DNA of 11,678 nt, taken from the NCBI GenBank assembly GCA_900618425.1, contig UZAN01042381.1, forward strand, positions 33,873 to 45,550, in the 5' to 3' direction. Below are positions 1 to 8,875 of the stretch, piece after piece. The number at the start of each line of letters is the position of its first letter. Within the stretch, counting starts at the first letter, position 1. Position numbers and translations under genes: made by a program. The notes beneath the pieces were generated by a model that was not told where the DNA came from, made no database searches, and saw nothing but the letters and a program-made list of their open reading frames with translations. Origin of the DNA: Echinostoma caproni. Lineage: Eukaryota; Platyhelminthes; Trematoda; Plagiorchiida; Echinostomatidae.

Positions 1-60
1 AATGCTTGTTCTACTGACCTCCCTCCAGGAGAAGAAAAATAGTTAAGAAAACTGATTTAA

Positions 61-118
61 TTCCCGCACCGGGTATTAAACCTGGTCGTTGCCGCCCGTG
101 CATACTTTCCACATGGTC
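61..118 (-). repeat. tRNA-like T-arm relic, possible SINE fragment
   Basis: Read on the minus strand, this stretch contains a 5-bp stem (CCAGG with CCCGG, one mismatch) closing a 7-base loop TTTAATA, which resembles a tRNA T-arm and internal B box. It is followed by a 7-base acceptor-like TGCGGGA. The preceding GCACGGGCGGC resembles the anticodon-arm region of glycine-type tRNAs. No matching 5' acceptor strand and no convincing D-arm are visible, so it is not a functional tRNA. A decayed tRNA-derived SINE end is the best guess, and chance similarity is possible. Confidence 0.3.
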
Positions 119-411
119 ACATCTGTTTCATTGTGCACACTTCTCCGTTCTTAAACATCCACTGGGTTGCTATAGAGCGCGGTCAAGGACAATTCGTTTT
201 ACTGAAAATTTCTGTCAAGACAAAATCTAGAAACAAAAGAGCAAAGCAGGCCGAATGAAAAATATCATAAGTGTGTCTATGTTCATTACTCTGGAGTGTA
301 AAATTCATTACAATGCATTGTATTATATTGAGTGAATCAGACCTAGCGGGTACGTGCAAGTTTTCAGTTATGGTAATAAAAGTGTCAAACTTGGAAGTAA
401 ATTCGGTGAAG
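119..411. other. Unassigned sequence, no gene seen
   Basis: AT-rich sequence with no long open frame on either strand and no recognisable repeat. I see nothing to annotate before the LINE fragment begins. Confidence 0.5.
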
Positions 412-435
412 ATTCTCTCAGAATTAGCTTAAGTT

Positions 436-1071
436 GACTGCTTCTCGTACTTGGGTAGCTGCGTAACCAACAACGGTAGCGCATCAAAGGAGATATCTAC
501 CCGCATTATCAAGGTCCGAGCATTCTGCGAAGGACTTAAACACCTGTGACGGCGAAGTGATGATTCATTGAAGTTGAAAAGTCGCGTATACTGCGCCACC
601 GTACAATTGGTTCTGTTTTACGGTTGCGGATAGAAGACAGTTTTCGACCCATCGATGCTTACGTAATCCAGCCCAGGTTGGATGGAGTGAGCGGGTTCGT
701 AACCAGGAGGTGAGTCGTCGGGTATTTGGGAATGCATCGAACACGAACTAACTAGCGCATCGAATCCAGCTCAATAGGCTTCGTTGGTTAGGACACATCT
801 TGCGTATGTCTGACGGTCACCTACCACAGCGCGCCTTATTCGCAGTGGCTGTTGCAGACTGAAGACATCCACGTGGAGACCAGCAGATGACGTGGAGACG
901 AGATATGAAAAAAAATATACGGAGCGATTAGGTAGAGTAGGAGTCTCTCGTCCTCCAAGTTGGGGTCCAAAAGATTCCGTAACCGTATGGTTGGAGACAC
1001 TGAAGGTCATGGCTGCGGACCGAGAACAACGACGATCATGCTGTCACTTCTGATCGGGGCAGAATGCTTGA
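436..1071 (+). pseudogene. RTE-type reverse transcriptase C-terminal region (broken)
   Basis: Three frame segments together read as the post-catalytic C-terminal region of an RTE-type polyprotein. Segment one (436-638) gives FSYLGSCVTNNGSAS, then EIxTRI, then SLKLKSRVYCATV and FYGCG, with an in-frame TGA after KHL. Segment two (641 to about 935) gives HRCLR, GWSERVRNQEV and the hallmark LRWLGHILRM, followed by LPQRALF, with stops near 738 and at 860. Segment three (about 945-1071) gives WGPKDSVTVWLETLKVMAADRE, followed by SCCHF, a stop, and SGQNA before the natural TGA at 1069. In related elements FYGC is followed by ETWPL-like residues, which are missing here, so a small deletion near 635 probably caused the first frame change. 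The region lies after the catalytic core, and with at least two frameshifts and four stops it cannot be functional. Confidence 0.8.
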
Positions 1072-1243
1072 GATAGTATGTATGTACAGTTAGTTAGGCT
1101 GTGTACTCTGTATGTTGACCATGGAGGTTCGCTTTCTGTAGCCGTTCCCCATCCTCGTTACAAATTCGTACTTATCTTGTATGCATTATGAGTTTGACAA
1201 CGAGCATTGAAGTTTGTTTTAGTGTATTACGCTGTAAAATTAG

Positions 1244-1264
1244 GATGATGATGATGATGATGAT
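1244..1264 (+). repeat. (GAT)7 microsatellite, LINE 3' tail
   Basis: Seven perfect GAT units end the LINE fragment. A very similar array (six units plus GA, preceded by GAT GAC) ends the second copy at 9574-9593, so this is the element's own tail and not an independent microsatellite. Confidence 0.85.
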
Positions 1265-2174
1265 AATTCTCCCTGTCGATGAAAATTTGTGCCAAATAGA
1301 TGTTATTAGATTCATTGTGCAAAGATCGTGGGCAAACATGTACTCCGTAATTATATCAGCTAGCAAAATACAGACATGGATTCTCCCCGAAGTAGAGAGA
1401 TTACAGTAGTTCTTTCAATTATTCGAATCATAACTCTAAATGTTGTCTTGATAAGCCGAGCCACTTCCATGACTTCACTGCTTGAATCACGCAGATTGTG
1501 ACGCTTGACCGGCACGAATTTAAGAAAATGAATATGGTGTTCACTTCACCTCACATCACTGCGATAAATTTGACATACATCAATAGATTGTCAGTCTATT
1601 ATCAGCTTTAATTTCCCGTGGGAATTTCAAATTGTGATGTGCAGTATCGCATAACCATGCAGCTAATCATTTTCAGCTCCATTCCATTCATGCAACACGT
1701 CTGACGTTGCCCTCAGCACACAGATATTGCAGTGCAAGAGCACAATACAAAAATGATTCTGAATGAATTGCACTCAGGACATAGAAGGCATGTCTTTGTT
1801 GTAACAACTAGCGGTCATTGGTTTTTCGTATGGGTGAACTAATCAATCGAATGGGATTAGGATAACTCGGTCATGTTATCATTAGTCTGAAACCAGATTT
1901 TGGCAGACAAGAATATTGCTGTTTCAATATCAAAAACACAAAGGCAACATGTATATTAGCACATAGGAAAACTGCATTCTATCAAAATTTACTTCCATTC
2001 AGTTAAGACTTTCTTCTTTTGGACTAACCAAACATATCACCTTTTTCGTCCCCTAATTTTGGCATACCTCATGCTTCACTCATAGCTTTTAGGTCAGTTA
2101 TTTGCCTTGGAACTTATCTGAGAGGGCACAGCGTACATGACGCGATGTCGACTGAGATCCGGGCATCACGTGTC
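1265..2174. other. Unassigned sequence, no gene seen
   Basis: AT-rich sequence with only short open frames on both strands. No splice-bounded exon, RNA gene or repeat could be recognised apart from the tRNA-like element that follows. Confidence 0.5.
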
Positions 2175-2231
2175 GGCCAGTGAGCTAAAGCATTCCCACT
2201 GTCACGTGACCTGATTGATTATTCGATTCAG
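2175..2231 (+). repeat. tRNA-like element with A- and B-box matches, SINE relic
   Basis: The sequence GGCCAGTGAGCTAAAGCA (2175-2192) resembles a tRNA D-arm/A box. CTGTCAC (about 2199-2205) matches the anticodon loop of aspartate tRNA, with GTC at the centre. TTCGATTC at 2222-2229 matches eight positions of the B-box core. Order and spacing (about 45 bases from A to B box) agree with a tRNA gene. The D, anticodon and T stems no longer pair well, so a functional tRNA is excluded. A decayed tRNA-derived SINE head or tRNA pseudogene is the likely identity. Confidence 0.4.
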
Positions 2232-3294
2232 TGGGCGATGCATATGAAACAAGAATGGTGAAACGTAGGCTCTAATTGATCAGTGATAAATGAAGTATAC
2301 TTAACCAGATGAACTCTTAAAACCTTGAATCCTTACGATGTTAATATTCAATAAATGTCACAGCCTAAATTGTGCCAGGTTTTAACCTTAAAAAATCAAT
2401 CAAGTAGGCAAGCAATCAGTCTATGTATTTATCCATCTATTTATTTATCTTTCTAACTTTACAGTGAGTAATTTAGGGTATTTAGGTATATTATTTTCTA
2501 CGCAGATAACTGTCTCGTCTCACTGTCCTGCAGAAATAACCAAAAATGCTTTGTGATTCAACTGCGTGACATTTTGAAACACAGAGGATTCCGGCTGCAT
2601 AAATGGGTGTTTTCTTTCAGAAGTACCATAGTAATTACCGGTTTGGGGCACAAAGCTATCCGATTGATTAATTTCAATTCATATAAGCAGGCTTTCAGAT
2701 GCCCCAGTTACACACCCCTGAACATGTACTTTTATTATTCGAAACGTCCTTTTTGTTTGACCTTGTTTTTTAACCTCCGGCTACAGCAGTCAGGCATTAA
2801 AAAAAAACATTTTTCCTGGTTTTAAGTCGCGGAATACTTACAACAAATACCAGTTCATCTATAATTATTCTCAATGAACATTTTTATAAACATTTACGGC
2901 ATTTTTCGTAAATGCATAGGGATAACGGTTAGCCCACCGATCGCTTATCCATCCCAGTAACGCACCAAAATCAGAGCAAGCTATCCTTGTAGAATTCTCG
3001 CCCGCATCCTGAAAATTGCTGCTACTTTTATTACATTTTCAATCACGTCCAACTGGAAATCACTGTGTCATTGATTGATTAAATTAAGGTTTCTTGATAA
3101 TTTCAGTGTCAGTTTAATCCAGCTCTCCTTTTTTCTTTTCCAACATGGGAGCATATTGAAAACAGTCACTTCCAGTCACAATTTGAATCGCGAAGCCAAG
3201 AAAGAACATTGCACGCCAACGTCTACTAGCTTCGTTTAAAAAAATGATTATATGCTTGCAGTAGGCACACAACTACATTGAGACATCACACAAT
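2232..3294. other. Unassigned AT-rich sequence, no gene seen
   Basis: AT-rich DNA with homopolymer runs. An open frame of about 90 codons at 2553-2825 (plus) is rich in Phe, Lys and Leu as expected from composition, shows no domain, and is judged not to be a gene. Confidence 0.5.
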
Positions 3295-3558
3295 TTATGC
3301 ACAGGTTTGATTTTGTAACCACCTGTTCCGGTTCAAAGTTCTTTTACGTTTTGGACTGTAACGCACACGGCCATTCGTATCCCATTTTGTGTGACATTGC
3401 TTATTACTCGTATTCTGAGGGAAATACGACCAAAACTCGAAACCCAAACTATTTCTGATACAAATCCACCGAGTTTGGTCATGCACAGCTCGTAGTAATG
3501 AGCTAGAACACTTCACTGGTGAAACATGTGGTATCGATTCCCTGCGCTCTGCTCGCAA
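3295..3558 (-). other. Open frame of unknown nature (about 87 codons)
   Basis: A minus-strand frame of about 87 codons lies in slightly GC-richer DNA than its flanks. It starts with TTG and has no clear ATG start, signal peptide, membrane segment or conserved motif. The product would be basic and rich in Arg, Asn, Trp and Ser, without low-complexity runs. It could be a piece of an old repeat, a single exon, or chance. I do not recognise it. Confidence 0.2.
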
Positions 3559-3578
3559 TTGCTTCTCCGTACAGAGAC

Positions 3579-3592
3579 AGAGAGAGAGAGAG
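3579..3592 (+). repeat. (AG)7 microsatellite
   Basis: Perfect dinucleotide run of 14 bases immediately beside the unknown open frame at 3295-3558. Confidence 0.8.
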
Positions 3593-3951
3593 AAACTTCA
3601 TGGAAGTCAACAGGGGACGTTCAGTTGAGGATAACAACAAGTTATGGAAAAATTAATTCAGAAAGATAGCTAGCTCGTCACAAAATCTTATGATGGCTTT
3701 TCCGAAGACCCTAAGACACAGGCAAGGAAATCTGCAGTGATGGAAATCTTGCTTTATTTTCCTTTCTTAGCGGATTGATAGACTGATAAAAATGATCGGT
3801 ATGCATAGTTAGTCAGTAATATTGCGTATATAAGCCAAAGGAAGTTATTTGCTACAGTTCCTATGTATTGCTTTCAGTGATCATTATACATGCATATTTT
3901 CTACTTGTCAATAAGCGGTAGAACAAAATGTTGTGCTTTATTATTAACATT
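3593..3951. other. Unassigned sequence, no gene seen
   Basis: AT-rich sequence without an open frame of note. Nothing recognisable. Confidence 0.5.
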
Positions 3952-4335
3952 TCATTCGGAACACGTTGATATGTTGTACACGTGACAGACCAAACCGGAT
4001 GAGTGTGTACAAAATTTTTTGGTGACGCCACAATATTGTCCTTCGGATCTCGGGCCGGAAGAACTGTGTGCTATCGAGCGCGTCCCCAAGTCGTGGATAG
4101 GTGTACGGTCATCATCTAACCGTAAATGAGATGGACTTAGGCCCCCCACCCCTTGAATAAGCACCCGCGGCCGATCAGCAACAGCGTGAGAGGATGTGGC
4201 AAGGGTTCGCGGCGTGTGTGACCCGTCACTTAATATGACCGCTGTCCCTTGTCGAGATCCACTGCCCGACAAGGTTTTCCAACAAAATAGGCGAATGAAC
4301 CAAATACTGGCTACCATCGATTGTACACTATACAT
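3952..4335 (-). repeat. GC-rich block, candidate old interspersed repeat
   Basis: A compact block with clearly more GC and CpG than its flanks. It contains an open minus-strand frame of about 127 codons with no recognised domain; the translation is rich in Ser, Gly, Arg and Thr, typical of non-coding GC-rich DNA read in an open frame. The sharp compositional edges suggest inserted repetitive DNA. My sense that similar sequence recurs in trematode genomes is an impression only. No terminal repeats or target-site duplication were identified. Confidence 0.25.
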
Positions 4336-4839
4336 GAAGAGCAGACCCGCAAGGAGCTGGTTGAGTTTGACGATCTAACCCCCTTTACATTTATTTATAT
4401 CTTAAACCCCCATTTTCTGTTATTCTGGTGTTGCGTTGGTACCAAGCTTGCTTGCAAGCCGGTAATACATGTACATGTACTTGGACTCCTCTCGACCAAT
4501 ACCCTCCCTGATCGGCGGTTGTGATATGTGGTCAATTTTTGTCGCGGAAACCAATCGGCTGGGGAAATCCGATTACTGGTGCCTGGAGCGGAAGTTCAGC
4601 TATATTCTGAGTTGTCTCAATGATGGATACATCGGCGGAAAGAAACGGGCACAGTTAACGTCAAGGCAATTGGTGCTTCAGCATCTAACTGTGCGTGATT
4701 GGGTTGGTATTATCGTGTTTCGGTAGAGACTTAGAAACAAGACGTAGCACTGTCTAATCGAGCGTTGAAATGTTTGGCCTCCAGAACACTCATGATTTAC
4801 ACTGCTAGAACGATCGCCGACAGATCTTCCACTTACTGA
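4336..4839. other. Unassigned sequence with unrecognised open frames
   Basis: Contains a palindromic ACATGTACATGT near 4467 and a plus-strand frame of 85 codons (4469-4726) starting with ATG that matches no domain I know. There are no splice or promoter signals to make it a gene. Confidence 0.4.
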
Positions 4840-5460
4840 CTGATGAACTATGGTCCCCATGCAAATGTGAATCAACGCCACATCAGTAAAAGTCTGGAAA
4901 CGCGTCGCAGCGTCGTGAGCCGTGACAAATGTTGCTCGACCGAGTCATGTGAGTGCGTGTTAATCGCAGTAGACGGAAATAAAGAATTGGAATCGCAGTC
5001 AGCATCACACACAAAACTCGAAATTGCACTGGTAATCATCTGTCGAGAGCTCCCGTCATCGGGACATGGGAAGAAGGTGACAGACACAGTCGTTATTTTA
5101 ACAAGAATAAATGCGATTATATAACAGAACTACACGGGCAGACCGTTAGCTGAAAAGCATCAACCAATAGTGGTTTTTATTCTTGTGGGTTCACGAGCCC
5201 AGTTTGAACTTGGTGGACTGTGGTTGGTTAATAGGACCGGCTTCTCATTGATGGATCTGAAGCCGTATCGACTTGCTTCTTTACTGGCAATGTTCCGGAG
5301 CGTAGAATCACCACGGAGTGGCCGAGAGCATTATCCCGCCTGGTAGATGGAATTGAACTAGGGCGATTAGTTAGCGTTGTCAGTCGGAGCCGGAAATATC
5401 GTCACTCAATCCTCTGGCTGTATAAAAGCTGTCAGACCGGTTTTAGTCGGGACCCATGCT
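4840..5460 (-). repeat. Candidate old repeat with successive open frames
   Basis: On the minus strand, two open stretches follow one another: 5330-5163 (56 codons between stops, no Met) and 5087-4872 (71 codons). The plus strand of the second is also open (4843-5124). GC is higher than in the flanks. No catalytic motif or known domain is visible. A non-coding interspersed repeat or a dead transposon fragment are the two options I consider. The boundaries are approximate. Confidence 0.22.
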
Positions 5461-6382
5461 AGTTGAATAGGAATTCGAAGATCTGAGAAGCTAAGGTTGT
5501 AGATTGCGCATTTGAAGTCTGAGATGTTGAGCGCGCCTCTTTGAGAAAAATTGATGACCATGAGAGAGAGAGAGTATGGTAGTGGTCTATGACGAACCAT
5601 CACTTTGAAAATTGGAACGAGTTTTGGTTATTAAGTCTAATCTGGGGTCAGTTACTGTACGGTTTTGAACAACCTTCCGCTTCTTCAGATTACCAGCACG
5701 AGGAGATAGATTCTACGGGAGGAAAGCGGCGGGTCAATTTGATCCAGGTTTGTGTTGGAATATGTGCTAAATTAATCTATCAAGATGACTTGTGCATCCT
5801 AAATGGATACCACAAACTTCTGAAGCTGGAGATTAGGTAAAAGAACTGACAAATATGGTGATTCTTGTATGTTTTCTGGGTCGGTGGGTGGATGGATTTC
5901 GTCTGCCAGTATGCATGCAATCACATTGGCCTCCTGTTTCGTGGTATACGATCCCATTTCCCCTTCGATACGGTCTTCAACCTCCCCACACACACTCTTG
6001 CCCCAGGAGATTTCTGTTGCCATCTCTGATCCACTTTCCTCTCGAAAATATTTGTTGGAATTGTGATAAGGTGTTCATGGTTGCCACCGGCAGCTGCGAT
6101 GTCGTAAAGCCTAATAAATTAGCTCACGTTCAGAAAACAATGTGTAGGCATGTTTTATTCCTTCGAAATTGCTTGAGCTACTGCACTTCAATATGGTACG
6201 ATATGATGGGTCGGGAATTCCACGTAAACTCGACCAGTGAAATTCCACTTCGTTCNGTGAGCCTCCGTTGTGTTGTGTTGTCGGTATAATCATACCAATT
6301 GTATCGACTTTCAACCATCTTTTTGAGGATCCTCTTTGCATAAAAGAAATACTGACTGATCGATTTTTATTATCCCTCGGTC
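5461..6382. other. Unassigned sequence with overlapping open frames
   Basis: Holds a (GA) run at 5562-5574 and several overlapping open frames, the longest at 5855-6289 (plus, 144 codons, about 133 before the ambiguous base at 6256) and one opposite it at 5799-6023 (minus, 74 codons). Neither has a recognised domain. The opposing frames cannot be ranked by sequence alone, and I do not call either a gene. Confidence 0.4.
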
Positions 6383-6404
6383 CACACACACACACACACA
6401 CACA
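6383..6404 (+). repeat. (CA)11 microsatellite
   Basis: Perfect CA dinucleotide run of 22 bases in unassigned sequence. Confidence 0.9.
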
Positions 6405-6689
6405 TCACTTGATTGCTGACTGCGATCTTCAGACAATGAAACGACAGAAATGTGAGTCCTTCATCGAAATCCATGGTAATTGAACAGATGGTGGCTGAAT
6501 GGCATCATGGGTTACCAATCACCGATGCTGAACCGGTTCGATTAGACTTGAGAGCTCCAAATAATTGTTTGAGATCCCCCTATTCTAATTTCTATGGTTT
6601 CCCTCTCTCTAGGAATCGCTGACAATTGCAAGCGCTTTCGAATCGATGGATTATTCTGTTCCTTGTCCGTCATGACAGAGTACAATATC

Positions 6690-7160
6690 AGATCACTTCG
6701 CTGTTCCTCGCATCCCCCAAAATACCCAGCTATTATGAGCAACACTTGGAATATTGTGTTCAGGCATGGGCACCCTACTTTCGGAAAGACATCGAATGTC
6801 TAGAAAGAGTGCAAAGCCTGATGGTGGGACAGAGAGGTAAGAGCTACGAGCAGAGGCTAAAGGATTTTAATCTGTTCTCTCTGGTAAGAGGGAGGATTAG
6901 GGGGATCTCATAGAAGTCTTTAAGATCATAAACGGTCTCTCCGGACCCAAGTTTGATGATGTGTTCCAATGCATCCCTTCAAGTGGCACTAGGGGTTGCA
7001 ATGTAGTCTTATAAGGTGGGACATTCGAACCAAGTTCTTTACAAGTCGCGTAATACCTTACTGGAATAGTCTACTGTAGGTGGTAAGTTGCTCGAACATC
7101 ATAGCCTTTAAGTGGACCTTAGATGACTGTTGGGTTTCTATATCCCCTGAAACAGTTTAA
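6690..7160 (+). pseudogene. CR1-like RT C-terminal region (broken)
   Basis: The translation carries the hallmark HLEYCVQAWAPYFRKDIECL then ERVQ (about 6745-6815), then SYEQRLKDFNLFSLVRGR. A one-base frameshift near 6900 is followed by GDLIEVFKIINGLSGPKF and DDVFQ, then SSGTRG. A second frameshift and a stop near 7011 precede KFFTSRVIPYWNSLL (normally ending LP) and a final FKWTLDD. This series is the thumb and C-terminal tail typical of CR1 and related LINE polymerases. In this family the core RLRGDLIEVFKI lies after the catalytic domain, which is absent. It is a pseudogene. Confidence 0.8.
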
Positions 7161-7330
7161 AGGTAAGTACCTATTATTCCTGAGCGCCATTGCCTAGGAC
7201 GTGATACTGCATTTCACATTCTGCCTTTCAGATAAAATCTATTGACTCGTCGTGTTGGAAGCCAAAAGATCAGCAAACAACACATTCATCTGAACGCGAG
7301 ATTGGCTCGGGGCACACATCGTCCTGTGCA

Positions 7331-7348
7331 AACTGAACTGAACTGAAC
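7331..7348 (+). repeat. (AACTG)3 LINE 3' tail
   Basis: Three AACTG units plus AAC end the CR1-like fragment and mark its probable 3' boundary. Confidence 0.65.
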
Positions 7349-7698
7349 CTTACCCGTACGTTTGAATACGGTTGTATTTATTGCTGATTCGAATATTAAA
7401 CAGATTTTCAATGTGTATTTGTCATTAAATTGTCCAAAACAATTTATTGACACCCTGTGTATTGTGAAAGTATCAGTCAGATATAACTTTTTGAATTTTG
7501 AACCGCACATGTTAAGAGTGAAATTTTTAGTGCCGTCTTTTGTTCATTTTTTTCGGAATTTCATCTAAAATCCGATACAAGTGTCACTATTCGTTTTTAT
7601 TTATTATTGTTTCCAGAGTATACCCAAAATTTTCCTTGCATATCAATTTTTTCCCGTGTTAGCAGTCCCAAGATTACCATCCCTTAATGGGTTACCGC
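7349..7698. other. AT-rich spacer between CR1-like fragments
   Basis: About 350 bases of AT-rich sequence separating the 3' end of one CR1-like fragment from the 5' part of the next. Small open frames on both strands are low-complexity and not called. Confidence 0.45.
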
Positions 7699-8289
7699 AT
7701 GTGGAAGAAAGTGATGAGCGAAATAGAATGTGGGGTACGTAAGTGTTAGGCACACCAAAAGTGCTCTCAAATTAAACCGGAAACGTATAGTATCTTCTGC
7801 AAGTACCCAGACTTGGAGTGGATGTGTACAACATGTAAGACTGCGGCGGCGCTGGCTTTCAATTCCAAGGTGGGAGGCGAAGAGCAAAATCCTCAAATAG
7901 TCCATAAACAGCAGACCACAGGACGAAGCGTAGTTGGGAGCAGTATCTAGAAAAGATATGCTGAAGTTTTGGCCACGCAAGAAAGTATAAGAGGGAGTAA
8001 CAAAGATTCGCAGTCAAAACGTAAGCCAGTACATGTAGATATACCGGAAGCGAAGAAACCGGCTAGGAAGTCAAGAGTTGTTGATATTTGTGCGTCTACC
8101 AGTGCACAGAATCAACCATTACAGAACAGAGTGCAAAACCCCACTGTCCTTGACCTTCAAAATAGGATAAGTGTGCTTAGCAGGGAGTTAGGTGCCCTGT
8201 CTGGCAGGGAACTGAGAAACTGTCACAGAACGGTGCTTATTCTCAACCACGAGGAGCCACGAGGTTCTGATGGCAGCGAAGACCCATAA
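7699..8289 (+). pseudogene. CR1-like LINE ORF1 remnant with PHD-like zinc finger
   Basis: One reading frame, with in-frame stops at CGVRKC* and at GSSI*, holds a cysteine/histidine pattern: ECGVRKC, then AHQKC, then WMCTTC (about 7726-7835). This matches the C-x-C, H-x-x-C and C-x-x-C ligands of a PHD finger, which is found in ORF1 proteins of CR1-type LINEs. Next come AAALAFNSKVGGEE, a basic linker rich in Lys, Arg and Ser (about 7980-8080), and a leucine-rich stretch LQNRISVLSRELGAL (8155-8200) that could form a short coiled coil. RNCHRTVLILN near 8214 looks like the start of a further ORF1 segment. The frame then breaks off into the endonuclease frame, so the C-terminal part of ORF1 is deleted. 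Confidence 0.6.
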
Positions 8290-8875
8290 GGCTACCGCGG
8301 TAACCATGACAGAAACCTGGCTCTCAGAGAGTGATCTCAACCTTAGTATAGTTCAAGATAATATTGTTACCTACCGCACAGATAGGAGTGGCTCTGTACA
8401 GAGAGGAGGAGTAGCCCTGCTTCTAAGAACCCACTTGTGCCCAGTAGAATCGAATACTAAGGTTTCTCCTCTCAATGTTCAGCTCGTTCCGGTGGATCTC
8501 ATCATAACTAGCAGAAAAATATCCATTGCCTGCGTATATAGGGGCCCTAGTGCTACACAACCGGAGGACCAATAGACTATCCAGGCACTAGACAACCTAG
8601 ACCTAAATTCGACCAGACTGGTCGTTATGAGCGACTTAAGCCTTAAGTATGTTGACTGGTTGCTCGGGCGGTGTCCTCGAGGTTTAGGCAAAAACTACCT
8701 AGAGTGGATTCATTCCCGAGCCCTTTATCAGCACATGAAGGAGAAAACTGGGTATCTGGAAGGCCAGCAGCCGTCGCAGTGCTGGATGCACACTTTGTGA
8801 ACATACTGCTGGAGGAAATCTGAACGCTCGATTCGCCATGACCATTATCAATCGTGTGCAACGTGACCTGCCTTG
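8270..8875 (+). pseudogene. CR1-like APE-type endonuclease domain (broken)
   Basis: The frame opens with KTHKATAVTMTETWLSE, containing the TETWL motif whose Glu is a catalytic metal ligand in AP-type endonucleases of LINEs. RGGVALLL follows about 30 residues later, then IACVYRGPSA. A TAG at 8573 interrupts the frame. Beyond it the frame continues with RLVVMSDLSLKYVDW, where the family has GDFN-xx-xxDW, so the catalytic Asp-Asn pair is damaged (SDLS). Then come ALYQHMKEKTGYLEGQQPS and, after a one-base shift near 8750, VLDAHFVNILLEE. The N-terminal part of the endonuclease is missing. The whole RT domain is absent downstream, where the next element begins. The domain normally nicks target DNA for retrotransposition, but this copy cannot. 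Confidence 0.75.

Larger units (their letters stand above)
423..1264 (+). mobile_element. RTE-like LINE, 5'-truncated 3' end with GAT tail
   Basis: A dead copy of a non-LTR retrotransposon, plus strand. It keeps the region downstream of the reverse transcriptase catalytic core, a short 3' untranslated region (about 1072-1243) and a terminal (GAT)7 array. Microsatellite-like 3' tails are usual in the RTE group and related LINEs. The 5' part of the element (endonuclease and catalytic RT) is missing, as expected from incomplete reverse transcription. A near-match (8 of 10 bases) lies just outside both ends, at 412-421 and 1266-1275, and may be a decayed target-site duplication, which would set the 5' end near 422. 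The 3' part recurs at 9281-9593. The family name rests on protein motifs and not on a database match. Confidence 0.8.
6690..7348 (+). mobile_element. CR1-like LINE, 3' end with AACTG tail
   Basis: A 5'-truncated, decayed copy of a CR1/Jockey-superfamily LINE on the plus strand. It comprises the end of the reverse transcriptase reading frame (to a stop at 7158-7160), a 3' untranslated region of about 170 bases, and a short tandem tail of three AACTG units. CR1-type elements commonly end in short tandem repeats instead of poly(A). The left edge is set where recognisable protein begins. Sequence from about 6600 may also belong to it but is too decayed to say. The clade assignment is from motifs only. 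Confidence 0.75.

Noticed and set aside
2553..2825. 90-codon plus-strand open frame
   Set aside because: Composition-driven (Phe/Lys/Leu-rich in AT-rich DNA), with no domain or start context.
4449..4480. Palindromic ACATGTACATGT and neighbouring GCTTGCAAGC
   Set aside because: Short self-complementary words with no flanking element boundaries. Likely chance or a minor simple repeat.
5310..5375. tRNA-like GAGTGGCCGAGAGC resembling a serine/leucine tRNA D-arm
   Set aside because: No B box (GGTTCGA-like) or T-arm at the expected distance, so too short to support a tRNA.
5418..5430. TATAAAAG promoter-like motif
   Set aside because: Isolated motif with no gene downstream. The same applies to TATAAAAA near 9835.
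5855..6289. 144-codon plus-strand open frame
   Set aside because: Interrupted by an ambiguous base, overlapped by an open frame on the opposite strand, and no recognisable domain.
8270..8575. Reading the endonuclease frame as a host gene
   Set aside because: TETWL, RGGVAL and the following motifs are those of a LINE endonuclease, and the frame is broken and lacks its N-terminus.
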